Shown piece by piece: positions 56,173 to 64,000 of a stretch of DNA of 64,000 nt. The DNA is taken from positions 31,606-95,605 of the forward strand of contig VGIC01000003.1 in the NCBI GenBank assembly GCA_016867975.1, written 5' to 3'. The translations under genes and the position numbers were made by a program. The number at the start of each line of letters is the position of its first letter. Position 1 is the first letter of the stretch. The notes beneath the pieces are model-generated. The model had not been told where the DNA came from and did not search any database. It saw only the letters and a list, made by a program, of their open reading frames with translations. Source of the DNA: Betaproteobacteria bacterium (GTDB lineage Bacteria > Pseudomonadota > Gammaproteobacteria > Burkholderiales > Methylophilaceae).

Positions 56173-57240
56173 GTGAAACATTCAATCATAGAGAAAGCTT
56201 CCATCATGGTTAAAACCTCAGTTGCTCAACCTGTGAGCGTTCATGAAGCAGCCGCATGGCTACTGATGGCGTTTGCTTTGTTTTTTGTGGTCAAATTCGG
56301 ATTGCTACCTGCGGTCATCTCAGGACTGTTGGTGTATCAACTGGTCCATCTTATGACCCCTCTGATTTCAAAGCGCTTTCCAAAAAAACGAACTGGTAGC
56401 TGGGCCAAACTGATGGCCGTAGGGTTGCTCGTCCTGATCATTGTTGGATTGTTAGTGTTTGCCGGTGTGGGACTCGCTGCTTTTTTGCGTTCGGATTCTG
56501 GAGGGCTAAATTTGCTATTGGCCAAGATGGCAGAAATTCTTGAGGATTCTCGCAAGATATTACCGATGTGGTTGGTCAAGCATGTGCCAGCCGATGCAAT
56601 CGCGTTCCAAGAGCTTATAACCGTTTGGCTCAGGAATCATGCGGATCAATTGCAAGTCGTCGGCAAAGAGGCTGGTAGGGTAATTGTGCACGTCATCATC
56701 GGCATGATAATAGGCGGGATGCTGGCACTGCGCGAGGCTGTGACCATCGATCACTTTAAACCTTTCGCGCGTACATTGGCTGGGCGCGGTAGCATGTTCA
56801 GCGATGCTTTCAGGCGCGTTGTCTTTGCACAGATACGCATCTCTGCGCTTAATACTTTCTTTACGGCTGTTTATCTAGGCGTGGTATTGCCAATGGCGGG
56901 GATTCATCTGCCATTCGTAAAAACTATGATTGCTATTACCTTTATAGTTGGGCTAATCCCAGTGGCAGGTAATCTGATCTCTAACACAGTGATTGTGGTG
57001 GTGAGTATGAGCCAATCACTCATGGTGGCCATTGCATCGCTGGGCTATTTGGTGATAATTCATAAATTTGAATATTTTCTAAACGCCAAAATCATCGGTA
57101 CTCAGATTCGAGCTAACGCATGGGAGTTGCTAATCGCCATGTTGTGCATGGAAGCTGCATTTGGTTTGTCTGGTGTGGTTGCAGCGCCTATTTATTATGC
57201 GTACATCAAGACTGAGCTGCGTGCGCGGGATCTTATTTGA
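56173..57240 (+). CDS. AI-2E family transporter
   Basis: 355 residues with GTG start at 56173 (ATG 56206 is possible). The AI-2E (PerM/TqsA) fold has hydrophobic helices at the N-terminus (WLLMAFALFFVVKFGLLPAV) and a C-terminal bundle with FIVGLIPVAGNLISNTVIVV, the family's hallmark region. Members export signalling molecules or act in ion exchange; the substrate here is unknown. Confidence 0.87.
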   Translation: MKHSIIEKASIMVKTSVAQPVSVHEAAAWLLMAFALFFVVKFGLLPAVISGLLVYQLVHLMTPLISKRFPKKRTGSWAKLMAVGLLVLIIVGLLVFAGVGLAAFLRSDSGGLNLLLAKMAEILEDSRKILPMWLVKHVPADAIAFQELITVWLRNHADQLQVVGKEAGRVIVHVIIGMIIGGMLALREAVTIDHFKPFARTLAGRGSMFSDAFRRVVFAQIRISALNTFFTAVYLGVVLPMAGIHLPFVKTMIAITFIVGLIPVAGNLISNTVIVVVSMSQSLMVAIASLGYLVIIHKFEYFLNAKIIGTQIRANAWELLIAMLCMEAAFGLSGVVAAPIYYAYIKTELRARDLI

Positions 57241-57378
57241 AAGTGAAATGCCATGATGGTTAAAGCACTTCTCATAGATGGGGCATTAGTGGTATCTGCA
57301 GTATTGATGCATTATGAGACCTGAGCTAATGATCCAGATGGCCGCATTGATGCGAGGCATCAGGTATAATCGTCGGTT

Positions 57379-58698
57379 ATGATTCAAACCACCATTTTGA
57401 TTATCGCTGTTGCGATTTTAATGTTGCTCGTATGGCACATTGTTCGTCAAAATCAAGCTGATAAAAATGTCACCATCCTGCAGCAGTTGGAAGAAAAGCA
57501 CCGTGCGATGTTGCTGGATTTTAATGATGGCCTGAACAAGCTGGGGGATAGGCTGAGTGCCACGTCTGGAGAAGCGAGCGAGCGCCTTCGGACTAGTGTG
57601 GCAGCGGAATTACAAGCCACTCGTGATGCAATGCAAGCATTGCAGTTGGCTCAAAATGACAGTTTGGCGCTTACACGTGAAGCTGTACTGGATAAACTAC
57701 ATAACACCTTAGCAGAGCAAGGTAAAGCTGAGCAGGAGTTGATTCAAACCACCATGCGCAATGCCACTTTGCAACTGACGGCGAGTATTGAAGCGCTCAC
57801 CAAATCTGTAGATGGCAGATTAGAGCAGATTGGGGGCAAGGTGTCTGAGCGTTTGGACGAAGGTTTTAAGAAAACCAATCAGACCTTTACGGATGTAATG
57901 GCGCGGTTAGCCACCATTGATGAGGCGCAGAAGAAGATTGATGGCTTGACCACTAATGTGGTGAGTTTGCAGGAGCTGTTGGGTGATAAACGCTCACGAG
58001 GTGCATTTGGTGAAGTGCAACTAGAAGCTCTGGTGCGTAATGTGCTGCCAGCCAATTCATTCGCCATGCAACACACATTTGTTAATGGCACACGGGCCGA
58101 CTGTGCATTATTTCTGCCTGAGCCTACTGGCACTGTGGCAGTGGATAGCAAATTCCCGCTGGAAAACTATCACCGTATGCTGGATAATAAGCTCACTGAG
58201 GCGGAGCGATTGCTGGCTGAAAAGCAATTCAAGCAAGATGTCAAAAAGCATGTGGATGATATTGCCAATAAATACATCATTTCCAATATGACTTCAGATG
58301 GTGCAGTGATGTTTATTCCGGCTGAGGCCGTGTTTGCAGAGTTGCATGCCTATCATGCGGATGTAATTGAATATGCGATGAATAAACGCGTATGGGTGGT
58401 ATCACCCACCACGCTGATGGCGGTGCTTAATACGGCGCGTGCCGTGCTTAAAGATGTTGAAACCCGCAAACAGGTACATGTGATTAAAGAAGAGCTTGGT
58501 AAGCTAAGTAAAGACTTTGGTCGCTTTGATGTACGTATGAAAAAACTGGCCGATAACATCCGTCAGGCACATGAAAACGCACAAGAAGTGCATATCTCCA
58601 GCCAGAAAATATCCAACCGTTTTGCACAAATCGAGCGTGTAGAACTCGCAAATAAATCAGCAGATTTACTTGGTATAATTGATGATAAAGAAGATTAA
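57379..58698 (+). CDS. rmuC: DNA recombination protein RmuC
   Basis: 439 residues. One N-terminal membrane anchor (TTILIIAVAILMLLVWHIV), a long coiled coil (about residues 40 to 190) and a C-terminal restriction endonuclease-like domain: KRSRGAFGEVQLEALVRNVL, CALFLPEPTGTVAVDSKFPL and FIPAEAVFAELHAYHAD. RmuC limits inversions at short repeats. It starts 138 bp after the transporter. Confidence 0.94.
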   Translation: MIQTTILIIAVAILMLLVWHIVRQNQADKNVTILQQLEEKHRAMLLDFNDGLNKLGDRLSATSGEASERLRTSVAAELQATRDAMQALQLAQNDSLALTREAVLDKLHNTLAEQGKAEQELIQTTMRNATLQLTASIEALTKSVDGRLEQIGGKVSERLDEGFKKTNQTFTDVMARLATIDEAQKKIDGLTTNVVSLQELLGDKRSRGAFGEVQLEALVRNVLPANSFAMQHTFVNGTRADCALFLPEPTGTVAVDSKFPLENYHRMLDNKLTEAERLLAEKQFKQDVKKHVDDIANKYIISNMTSDGAVMFIPAEAVFAELHAYHADVIEYAMNKRVWVVSPTTLMAVLNTARAVLKDVETRKQVHVIKEELGKLSKDFGRFDVRMKKLADNIRQAHENAQEVHISSQKISNRFAQIERVELANKSADLLGIIDDKED

Positions 58699-58715
58699 AT
58701 AATAGCTATAATATA

Positions 58716-58973
58716 ATGAAAATTAAACTATTTTACTTTGCAAGACTTAAAGAAACGCTTAAATACTCTACTGAAGATTTAGCATTGCCAGACGAGACGT
58801 TTACCGTACTTAAATTGAAAGCTCATCTCGCTAAACGTGGCGATGTCTGGGAGCAAATGCTGATGGGTAAGTTAAAAGTGCGTGCGGCCATTAACCATGA
58901 GTTGGTTGATGATAAAGCCACCATCGCTGATGGTGATGAGGTGGCATTTTTCCCACCAGTGACAGGCGGCTAA
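58716..58973 (+). CDS. moaD: Molybdopterin synthase sulfur carrier subunit
   Basis: 85 residues with the ubiquitin-like fold and the C-terminal diglycine (FFPPVTGG) that is thiocarboxylated. It carries sulfur for molybdopterin formation. MoaE starts 10 bp downstream. Confidence 0.96.
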   Translation: MKIKLFYFARLKETLKYSTEDLALPDETFTVLKLKAHLAKRGDVWEQMLMGKLKVRAAINHELVDDKATIADGDEVAFFPPVTGG

Positions 58974-58983
58974 TCTTTACGCC

Positions 58984-59466
58984 ATGACAGTTCGCGTTCA
59001 AACGGAAGACTTTGATACTGGGTTAGAAATCAGGCAGCTCAGCCAAGCTCGTCATGACATTGGCGCAGTAGTCAGTTTTGTTGGGCTGGTGAGAGATCTA
59101 AATAGCGGAGATGTCGTGTCGCAACTGACGCTGGAGCACTATCCTGGAATGACGGAGAAGTCGCTAGAAGCCATCATTTCGCAGGCGAAATCCCGTTGGC
59201 GTATTGAGGATGCGCTCATTGTACACCGCGTAGGCACTTTGCGACCTGGGGATCAGATTGTATTGGTCATCACTTGCTCATCACACCGCGGGGATGCCTT
59301 CACGGCGTGTGAGTTTATAATGGACTACTTAAAGACGGAAGCTCCGTTTTGGAAAAAAGAAGTAACACCGCTTGGCGAGCATTGGGTAGAGGCTAGAACC
59401 TCGGACGATAAAGCACGTGAACGTTGGGATGTGCATAGAGACCTTTGCACGAAGCAGATTAAATGA
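58984..59466 (+). CDS. moaE: Molybdopterin synthase catalytic subunit, C-terminus from an inserted element
   Basis: 160 residues. It converts precursor Z to molybdopterin with MoaD. Conserved segments are GAVVSFVGLVRD, LEHYPGMTEKSLEAI, HRVGTLRPGD and the active-site region TEAPFWKKEVTPLGEHWVEA with the catalytic lysine. The last nine codons (R152 to K160) and the stop are encoded by the left end of the inverted-repeat element at 59438-59566. All catalytic parts lie before this point, so the enzyme should work. Confidence 0.95.
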   Translation: MTVRVQTEDFDTGLEIRQLSQARHDIGAVVSFVGLVRDLNSGDVVSQLTLEHYPGMTEKSLEAIISQAKSRWRIEDALIVHRVGTLRPGDQIVLVITCSSHRGDAFTACEFIMDYLKTEAPFWKKEVTPLGEHWVEARTSDDKARERWDVHRDLCTKQIK

Positions 59467-59566
59467 GCGACCATAACAAATCTTGTCATTCCGACCCCCG
59501 TTGGAATGACGCCGTTTGGTAATCTTAATGAAAATTCACCCAAATTTTAATTCGTGCAAAGGTCTC
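59438..59566. mobile_element. 129-bp MITE-like element with 16-bp perfect terminal inverted repeats
   Basis: Left end GAGACCTTTGCACGAA (59438-59453) and right end, its exact complement (59551-59566), enclose 97 bp with no gene. An internal GTCATTCC/GGAATGAC hairpin lies at 59485-59510. The ends resemble terminal repeats of IS5-like elements from memory, so it may be mobilised by a transposase elsewhere. No clear target duplication is seen. It supplies the end of moaE and stops 11 bp before the protease gene. Confidence 0.75.
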
Positions 59567-59577
59567 GAATAAATAAG

Positions 59578-61689
59578 ATGCAGAAAACATTAACTCCTCA
59601 GCAATTGACGCTAGAAATTGATGCCAAGCAGTTCGGTTTTACCGATACATCAGAACTTATCGGTGCGCACCCTCACGGTGCTCAATATCAGGCTTGGATT
59701 GCGCAGGACGAGGCTAGAAAAGCGGCTGATTTTGGTTTGAATGTACGGCACGCGGGATTCAACTTACTCACCTTAGGTGAGCCAGGGTCTGGACGCACCA
59801 CGCTGATGCTCAATATGATGCACAGTGCGGCAGAACAGCAAGTTACTGCTTCGGACCTAGTGGCTTTGTGTCAGTTTCAATCCAACGGAAAACCTTTATT
59901 CATCAAATTGCCAGCCGGTGCAGGTAGCCAACTCAAGCAGGCTTTAGATGCGTTTGTTCGAAATTTTGCTAAAGACCTTCCCAGTTTGTTGGAGGCTAGA
60001 GTTCAGCAAAACTCACTTGCCCCTTTACAGATGTTCGTAGAGGGGCAGTTAAGTATCATTAAAGCCAGTTTGACATTGATTGATGAAAAAAAACTACCAG
60101 CCCATTATTTCGATCTGCTTAAGCAAGACATTCTAGAAACCTTGGAGGCATGGCAGCCTAACGCCAATGCCGAAACTGAAATCAATCTCGAACCTTTACT
60201 CACCGAAAGTTTTTTCGGACGCTATCGCGCCAATGTGCTGGTAGAGCACCAGGTGAACCAGCATGCTCCTGTGCTATATGACAACGACCCTAGTCTGCAA
60301 TCACTGTTCGGTGGGGTAGAAAGTGCTAGTGATGCAAGCAATATCCCTGATTTTATGCGTTTGCGTGCTGGTAATCTTTTGCGTGCTGATGGCGGCACAT
60401 TGCTTCTGCATCTGCGCGACATTTTGGCCGATGAACAGAACGGCTCGCATATACTGGAAAAATTACACCGGTTCTTGCGTAATGGTACTTTGCTGATTGA
60501 AGATTTAAGTAGCAGTGTCAATCAAGGGAGTAGCTTAATTAACGCGCATGCCGCGATTCCTGCTTCGGTCAAGCTGGTGCTGGTTGCCACTCGTGAGGAT
60601 TATTATGAGCTATTAGGAGTGACCCCTGAGTTCTTTGATTACTTTCCGATCAAAATCGAATTTTCCGATCAGGTAAAGGCCAATGTTGAGAATTACATGG
60701 CCTATGCGGCCTTCATTGCCAACAAATGTCATCAACATCACTGCCTCCACTTTACGCCAGCTGCGGTGGCTGCATTGCTATTGGCCATGCATAGGCAGAT
60801 TGAAGATCAAACAAGATTGAGTACCAAGTTCGGATTATTGGAAAAACTGTTGCTAGAGAGCGCGACTGTGGCGGGTATGCGTGGTGCGCCTCGGGTTGAT
60901 GTGCAAGATGTCAAGGTAGCAATTCAGCGCAAATACGCTCGTCACAGTTATATCGAATCCCATATTCGGGACTCCATTCTCGATAAAGAGCTTATCATCA
61001 GCGTCAATGGCGAATGTGTAGGCCAAATCAATGGGCTGACGCATGTCGACTTATCAGAAGCTAGCTTTGGTTCTCCGGTGCGTATTTCTGCCAATTGCTA
61101 TCCTGGCAACCGCGACATTCTTACCATTGACCGTGAAGTCAGAATGAGTGGCCCCACGCATGATAAAGGCGTGATGATTCTGCAAAGCTGGCTACATACC
61201 AACTTTGCGCATTTGAACCCCTTAAACCTGACCGCTTCACTGGTCTTTGAGCAGGAGTACAGCGGTGTAGATGGCGACTCGGCCTCCTGTGCAGAATTGT
61301 TTGTATTATTATCCTCTCTCGCTCAAGTGCCGATTAAACAAGGCATTGCCGTGACTGGCGCCATGAATCAACACGGCGAAGTACTCCCTATTGGTGGTTT
61401 GAATGAAAAAATCGAAGGTTACTTTAGAGTCTGTCAGGAAATCGGCTTGAATGGTCAACAGGGGGTTTTGATTCCAGAACGTAATATGCGTCATCTGATA
61501 CTGAGTGACGAAGTGATTTTAGCTGTAGCCCATGGGCAGTTTAAGATCATGACCATGAATACGGTATCCGATGGCATCAGTCAATTGACTGGCCAAAGTC
61601 TGCAACAGTTGAATCAGTTGGCAGAGAAAGTATTGAGCAGGTTTAAGCGCACACTGGAGACCAATACCCCAAGAAATCTCAAGAGTTAA
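59578..61689 (+). CDS. Lon-like ATP-dependent protease (LonH/YcbZ-type)
   Basis: 703 residues from ATG 59578. It differs from canonical Lon: the N-terminal ATPase part has GEPGSGRTTLMLNMM as P-loop and GGTLLLHLRDIL for the Walker B region. The C-terminal S16 protease domain contains the catalytic Ser in GDSASCAELFVLL and the Lys in GGLNEKIEGYF. This order matches E. coli YcbZ/LonH and archaeal-type LonB relatives. No good ribosome-binding site is seen, and the upstream DNA is the inserted element. hslR starts 4 bp after the stop. Confidence 0.88.
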   Translation: MQKTLTPQQLTLEIDAKQFGFTDTSELIGAHPHGAQYQAWIAQDEARKAADFGLNVRHAGFNLLTLGEPGSGRTTLMLNMMHSAAEQQVTASDLVALCQFQSNGKPLFIKLPAGAGSQLKQALDAFVRNFAKDLPSLLEARVQQNSLAPLQMFVEGQLSIIKASLTLIDEKKLPAHYFDLLKQDILETLEAWQPNANAETEINLEPLLTESFFGRYRANVLVEHQVNQHAPVLYDNDPSLQSLFGGVESASDASNIPDFMRLRAGNLLRADGGTLLLHLRDILADEQNGSHILEKLHRFLRNGTLLIEDLSSSVNQGSSLINAHAAIPASVKLVLVATREDYYELLGVTPEFFDYFPIKIEFSDQVKANVENYMAYAAFIANKCHQHHCLHFTPAAVAALLLAMHRQIEDQTRLSTKFGLLEKLLLESATVAGMRGAPRVDVQDVKVAIQRKYARHSYIESHIRDSILDKELIISVNGECVGQINGLTHVDLSEASFGSPVRISANCYPGNRDILTIDREVRMSGPTHDKGVMILQSWLHTNFAHLNPLNLTASLVFEQEYSGVDGDSASCAELFVLLSSLAQVPIKQGIAVTGAMNQHGEVLPIGGLNEKIEGYFRVCQEIGLNGQQGVLIPERNMRHLILSDEVILAVAHGQFKIMTMNTVSDGISQLTGQSLQQLNQLAEKVLSRFKRTLETNTPRNLKS

Positions 61690-61693
61690 TGGA

Positions 61694-62107
61694 ATGGCGC
61701 ATCAACAACAGCACAAAGACAGTGATGACAACTGTCGCCTAGATAAATGGTTGTGGGCCGCACGCTTCTTTAAGACGCGCAGTTTAGCCACTGCAGCAAT
61801 TGAAACGGGCAAAGTGCATGTGGATGGTAGCCGTGTGAAACCAGCTAAAGAGGCAAAGGTCGGTCAAGTTATCCATATCCACCATCGTGACTTTGAAATC
61901 GAAGTCAGCGTACAAGCGTTGTCCAATGTGCGCCGTGGCGCACCAGAGGCGGCGTTACTTTATACAGAGACGGCAACCAGTATAGCAAAACGGGAGCATG
62001 CCAAGATTACCAGAGAGAACGAATTTGCGCAGCGTGATCGTGGGGCGGGACGCCCCACCAAGCGACAATTGCGTGATATTAAACGCTTTACTGGTGGTAC
62101 TTACTAA
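61694..62107 (+). CDS. hslR: Heat shock protein 15 / S4-domain RNA-binding protein
   Basis: 137 residues. The S4 domain opens CRLDKWLWAARFFKTRSLAT and continues GKVHVDGSRVKPAKEAKVGQ. A basic C-terminal tail follows (GAGRPTKRQLRDIKRF). Hsp15 binds stalled 50S subunits carrying peptidyl-tRNA. It lies 4 bp after the Lon-like gene; both handle proteotoxic stress. Confidence 0.94.
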   Translation: MAHQQQHKDSDDNCRLDKWLWAARFFKTRSLATAAIETGKVHVDGSRVKPAKEAKVGQVIHIHHRDFEIEVSVQALSNVRRGAPEAALLYTETATSIAKREHAKITRENEFAQRDRGAGRPTKRQLRDIKRFTGGTY

Positions 62108-62133
62108 GGATTGAGGGCTCAGGATTGAGAACA

Positions 62134-62664
62134 ATGCACCCATTACAACTCATCGAGCAGGCAGAGGTGTTGCATACAGCGGAAGCAGTACAGGCAGCCA
62201 TTCACCGACTCGGTCATGAAATCACACTTTCACTCAAAGACACATGCCCAGTCGTCATTTGTGTGATGAGCGGAGCGGTCGTCTTTTCGGGGCAATTGCT
62301 TACCCAACTTCACTTTTCGCTCGAGCTGGATTATGTTCATGCCAGCCGCTATGGCAATGACACTACTGGCAAGACGCTGAGCTGGAAATCCCTGCCTAAG
62401 CTTGATCTCACGGGTCGGACAGTTTTGATATTGGATGACATTCTTGACGAGGGGATTACTTTAAAAGCTGTGATAGAAAAATGTATCGAATTGGGAGCCT
62501 CGCGTGTGCTATCTGCCGTGTTGATTGAAAAGATGCTAGATTATGCCAAACCTGCTACTGCGGAATTTGTCGGTCTCCATGTGCCTAATCGTTATGTTTT
62601 TGGTTGCGGTTTAGATATCTATGGCTGGTGGCGAAATCTTCCGGCTATTTATGCTTTAACCTAA
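62134..62664 (+). CDS. hpt: Hypoxanthine-guanine phosphoribosyltransferase
   Basis: 176 residues from ATG 62134; a TTG at 62125 is in frame but less likely. The PRPP-binding motif TVLILDDILDEGITL is clear, and VVICVMSGAVVFSGQLL and VGLHVPNRYVFGCGLDIYGW fit the hypoxanthine type. It salvages purine bases. The following 187 bp up to tRNA-Leu contain only a small CCCCAATTAGCTGGGG hairpin (62745-62760). Confidence 0.93.
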   Translation: MHPLQLIEQAEVLHTAEAVQAAIHRLGHEITLSLKDTCPVVICVMSGAVVFSGQLLTQLHFSLELDYVHASRYGNDTTGKTLSWKSLPKLDLTGRTVLILDDILDEGITLKAVIEKCIELGASRVLSAVLIEKMLDYAKPATAEFVGLHVPNRYVFGCGLDIYGWWRNLPAIYALT

Positions 62665-62851
62665 AAAGGTGGGTTCAGGTTTACAGTGCAATTTGGAATA
62701 ATGTTGATTAAGGGGAAGTGGTGTTGATTTTACCATTTTAATATGTCCCCAATTAGCTGGGGTTATGAGGATGCTTCTAGAGTTTTTGTTGATTTAACTG
62801 TATGATTTTAATACAGAAATGTATTTAGTTAAATCTTGTTGGATTTGCGAT

Positions 62852-62936
62852 TGGTGCCCAGAAGAGAACTCGAATCTCCACATCTTTCGATACTAGTACC
62901 TGAAACTAGCGCGTCTACCAATTCCGCCATCTGGGC
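62852..62936 (-). tRNA. tRNA-Leu (CAG)
   Basis: 85-nt class II tRNA on the minus strand. Acceptor GCCCAGA pairs with TCTGGGC, D-loop GGCGGAATTGGTAGACGC, anticodon CAG in the TAGTTTCAGGTACTA arm, a long variable arm, T-arm GAGATTCGAGTTCTC and encoded CCA. It is antiparallel to hpt and rnr. Confidence 0.96.
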
Positions 62937-63008
62937 ATTTTTGAACCACTGGTCATTCCCAGTGATTAATTAAGGCGTTGAATTTTATATTAAAGGTGAG
63001 CTTTGTCA

Positions 63009-64000
63009 ATGACAAACCATAAAAATACACATAAAAATAAAAGAAAACACGACCCGCACGCAGCACGAGAAGCTAAGCGATACGACACTCCGCTTCCCAG
63101 TCGTGAGTTCGTCTTGCAAATCATGAGCGAGCAGGGTGTGCCACTCAGCGTAGAGCAGCTATATTTGCTATTGGATATCAGTGATGCAGAGCGTGAAGTG
63201 TTCAACAGACGATTGAACGCCATGGAGCGTGATGGGCAAATTATCCGCAATCGCAAGCATGCGTTTTGTATTGCTGAGAAACTCGACTTAATCTCAGGGG
63301 TAGTGCAAGGTCATCCAGATGGTTTTGGTTTTTTAATTCCTGATGACAAAACCAAAACTCATGGCGATGATTTGTTTTTGGGACCAGTTGAAATGACGCA
63401 AGTCATGCATGGTGATCGTGCCATGGTGCGCCTAAGTGGTTTAGATAGGAAAGGGCGCCCCGAAGCCAAGATAGTCGAGGTACTGGAGCGCCGCACTCAA
63501 AAACTTGTTGGGCGTGTGATGATGGCAGGAGGGGTCACGATCGTGGCCGCAGAGGATAAGCGCGTGAATCAGGATATTCTGATTCCATATCATCTGGATA
63601 TGGATGCTAAACCTGGTCAGGTCGTCATGGTTGAGCTCACAGAGCAACCTTCGTTACGCACCCAGCCGATGGGTAAGGTCATCGAGGTGTTGGGCAATTA
63701 TGCAGATAGTGGCATGGAGATTGAGATTGCACTACGCAAGCATCATTTGCCTTATCAGTTCAGTGCAGATGCCATCAAACTCGCCGAATCATATCCTAAG
63801 CAAGTTCAGTTTTCAGATTATCAAGGACGCATTGATTGTCGTGAGATGCCGTTGATCACTATCGACGGTGAAACCGCACGTGATTTTGATGATGCGGTCT
63901 ATGCGGAAAAGCAGGGTAAAGGCTGGCGTTTGGTCGTTGCAATTGCAGATGTGAGCTTTTATGTGAAATCACACGATGCGCTTGACCACTGCGCACTTGA
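63009..64000 (+). CDS. rnr: Ribonuclease R (partial, 3' end outside window)
   Basis: About 330 codons are present and open to the right edge. A basic His/Lys-rich N-terminus (TNHKNTHKNKRKHDPHAARE) is followed by a winged helix (PLPSREFVLQIMSEQGVPLS), two cold-shock domains (GVVQGHPDGFGFLIPDD) and the beginning of the RNB catalytic domain with DGETARDFDDAVYAE, which holds the metal-binding aspartates. It is a processive 3'-5' exonuclease of structured RNA. The ribosome-binding AAAGGTGAG precedes ATG 63009. Confidence 0.95.
   Translation, partial: MTNHKNTHKNKRKHDPHAAREAKRYDTPLPSREFVLQIMSEQGVPLSVEQLYLLLDISDAEREVFNRRLNAMERDGQIIRNRKHAFCIAEKLDLISGVVQGHPDGFGFLIPDDKTKTHGDDLFLGPVEMTQVMHGDRAMVRLSGLDRKGRPEAKIVEVLERRTQKLVGRVMMAGGVTIVAAEDKRVNQDILIPYHLDMDAKPGQVVMVELTEQPSLRTQPMGKVIEVLGNYADSGMEIEIALRKHHLPYQFSADAIKLAESYPKQVQFSDYQGRIDCREMPLITIDGETARDFDDAVYAEKQGKGWRLVVAIADVSFYVKSHDALDHCAL

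Noticed and set aside
59554..59577. GTG start extending the Lon-like protease into the inverted repeat
   Set aside because: The added residues come from the element's terminal repeat; the ATG at 59578 gives the expected family start.

Overview
The window looks like a chromosomal segment of a methylotrophic betaproteobacterium, most likely Methylophilaceae (Methylotenera, Methylophilus or a relative). Two observations support this. The left end carries the fhcBADC genes of the tetrahydromethanopterin-linked formyltransferase/hydrolase complex, which in Betaproteobacteria marks methylotrophs. The block ndk-rlmN-rodZ-ispG-hisS-yfgM-bamB-der is standard betaproteobacterial synteny. Both window edges cut genes: fhcC on the left and rnr on the right.

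Layout. 1-4.6 kb: fhcBADC on the minus strand (C1 oxidation to formate). 4.8-15.5 kb: housekeeping operon on the plus strand from ndk to der. Here pilF is replaced by a 33-codon micro-ORF and two orphan peptide-type ABC ATPases sit between hisS and yfgM. 15.5-22.9 kb: a lipocalin remnant, prfC, a small membrane protein, acnB, an EF-hand protein and class I fumarase, all on the minus strand. 23-28.5 kb: purB, wrbA, hugZ-like, DUF2069, surE, pcm, nlpD; rpoS does not follow nlpD. 28.8-31 kb: yqhA, rlmJ and a CDF transporter without its C-terminal domain.

31.06-34.2 kb is an accessory region. It contains remnants typical of integron gene cassettes, two attC-like sites, a fragment resembling an integron integrase, a REP-like repeat, fragments of mobile-element genes, an AT-rich secreted ClpP-like gene interrupted at a run of ten A, and a secreted SNase-type nuclease. 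The best reading is a decayed chromosomal integron with later insertions.

34.2-37 kb: tautomerase, uvrC, pgsA. 37.3-46.1 kb: a complete cytochrome c oxidase cluster with assembly factors and heme A synthesis genes (coxB, coxA, a small assembly peptide, ctaG, coxC, DUF2909, SURF1, Sco-like, ctaA, ctaB). It is bracketed by two diverged direct repeats of about 137 bp. 46.5-46.7 kb: tRNA-Gly and tRNA-Cys. 47-54.8 kb: assimilatory sulfate reduction (fdxA, cysN, cysD, cysH, DUF934, cysI, a TSUP exporter) with cysB divergent. CysH has the iron-sulfur cysteines of an APS reductase, which fits the absence of cysC here. 54.8-64 kb: DUF302 lipoprotein, a helicase tail remnant, yigZ, an AI-2E family transporter, rmuC, moaD, moaE, a 129-bp MITE-like element that supplies the end of moaE, a Lon-like protease, hslR, hpt, tRNA-Leu and the start of rnr.

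No CRISPR array, phage or recognised defence system is visible. The most unusual material is the relic integron region, the homopolymer-interrupted ClpP-like gene, the 35-nt perfect palindrome ahead of the oxidase cluster, and the small elements that have remodelled gene ends.
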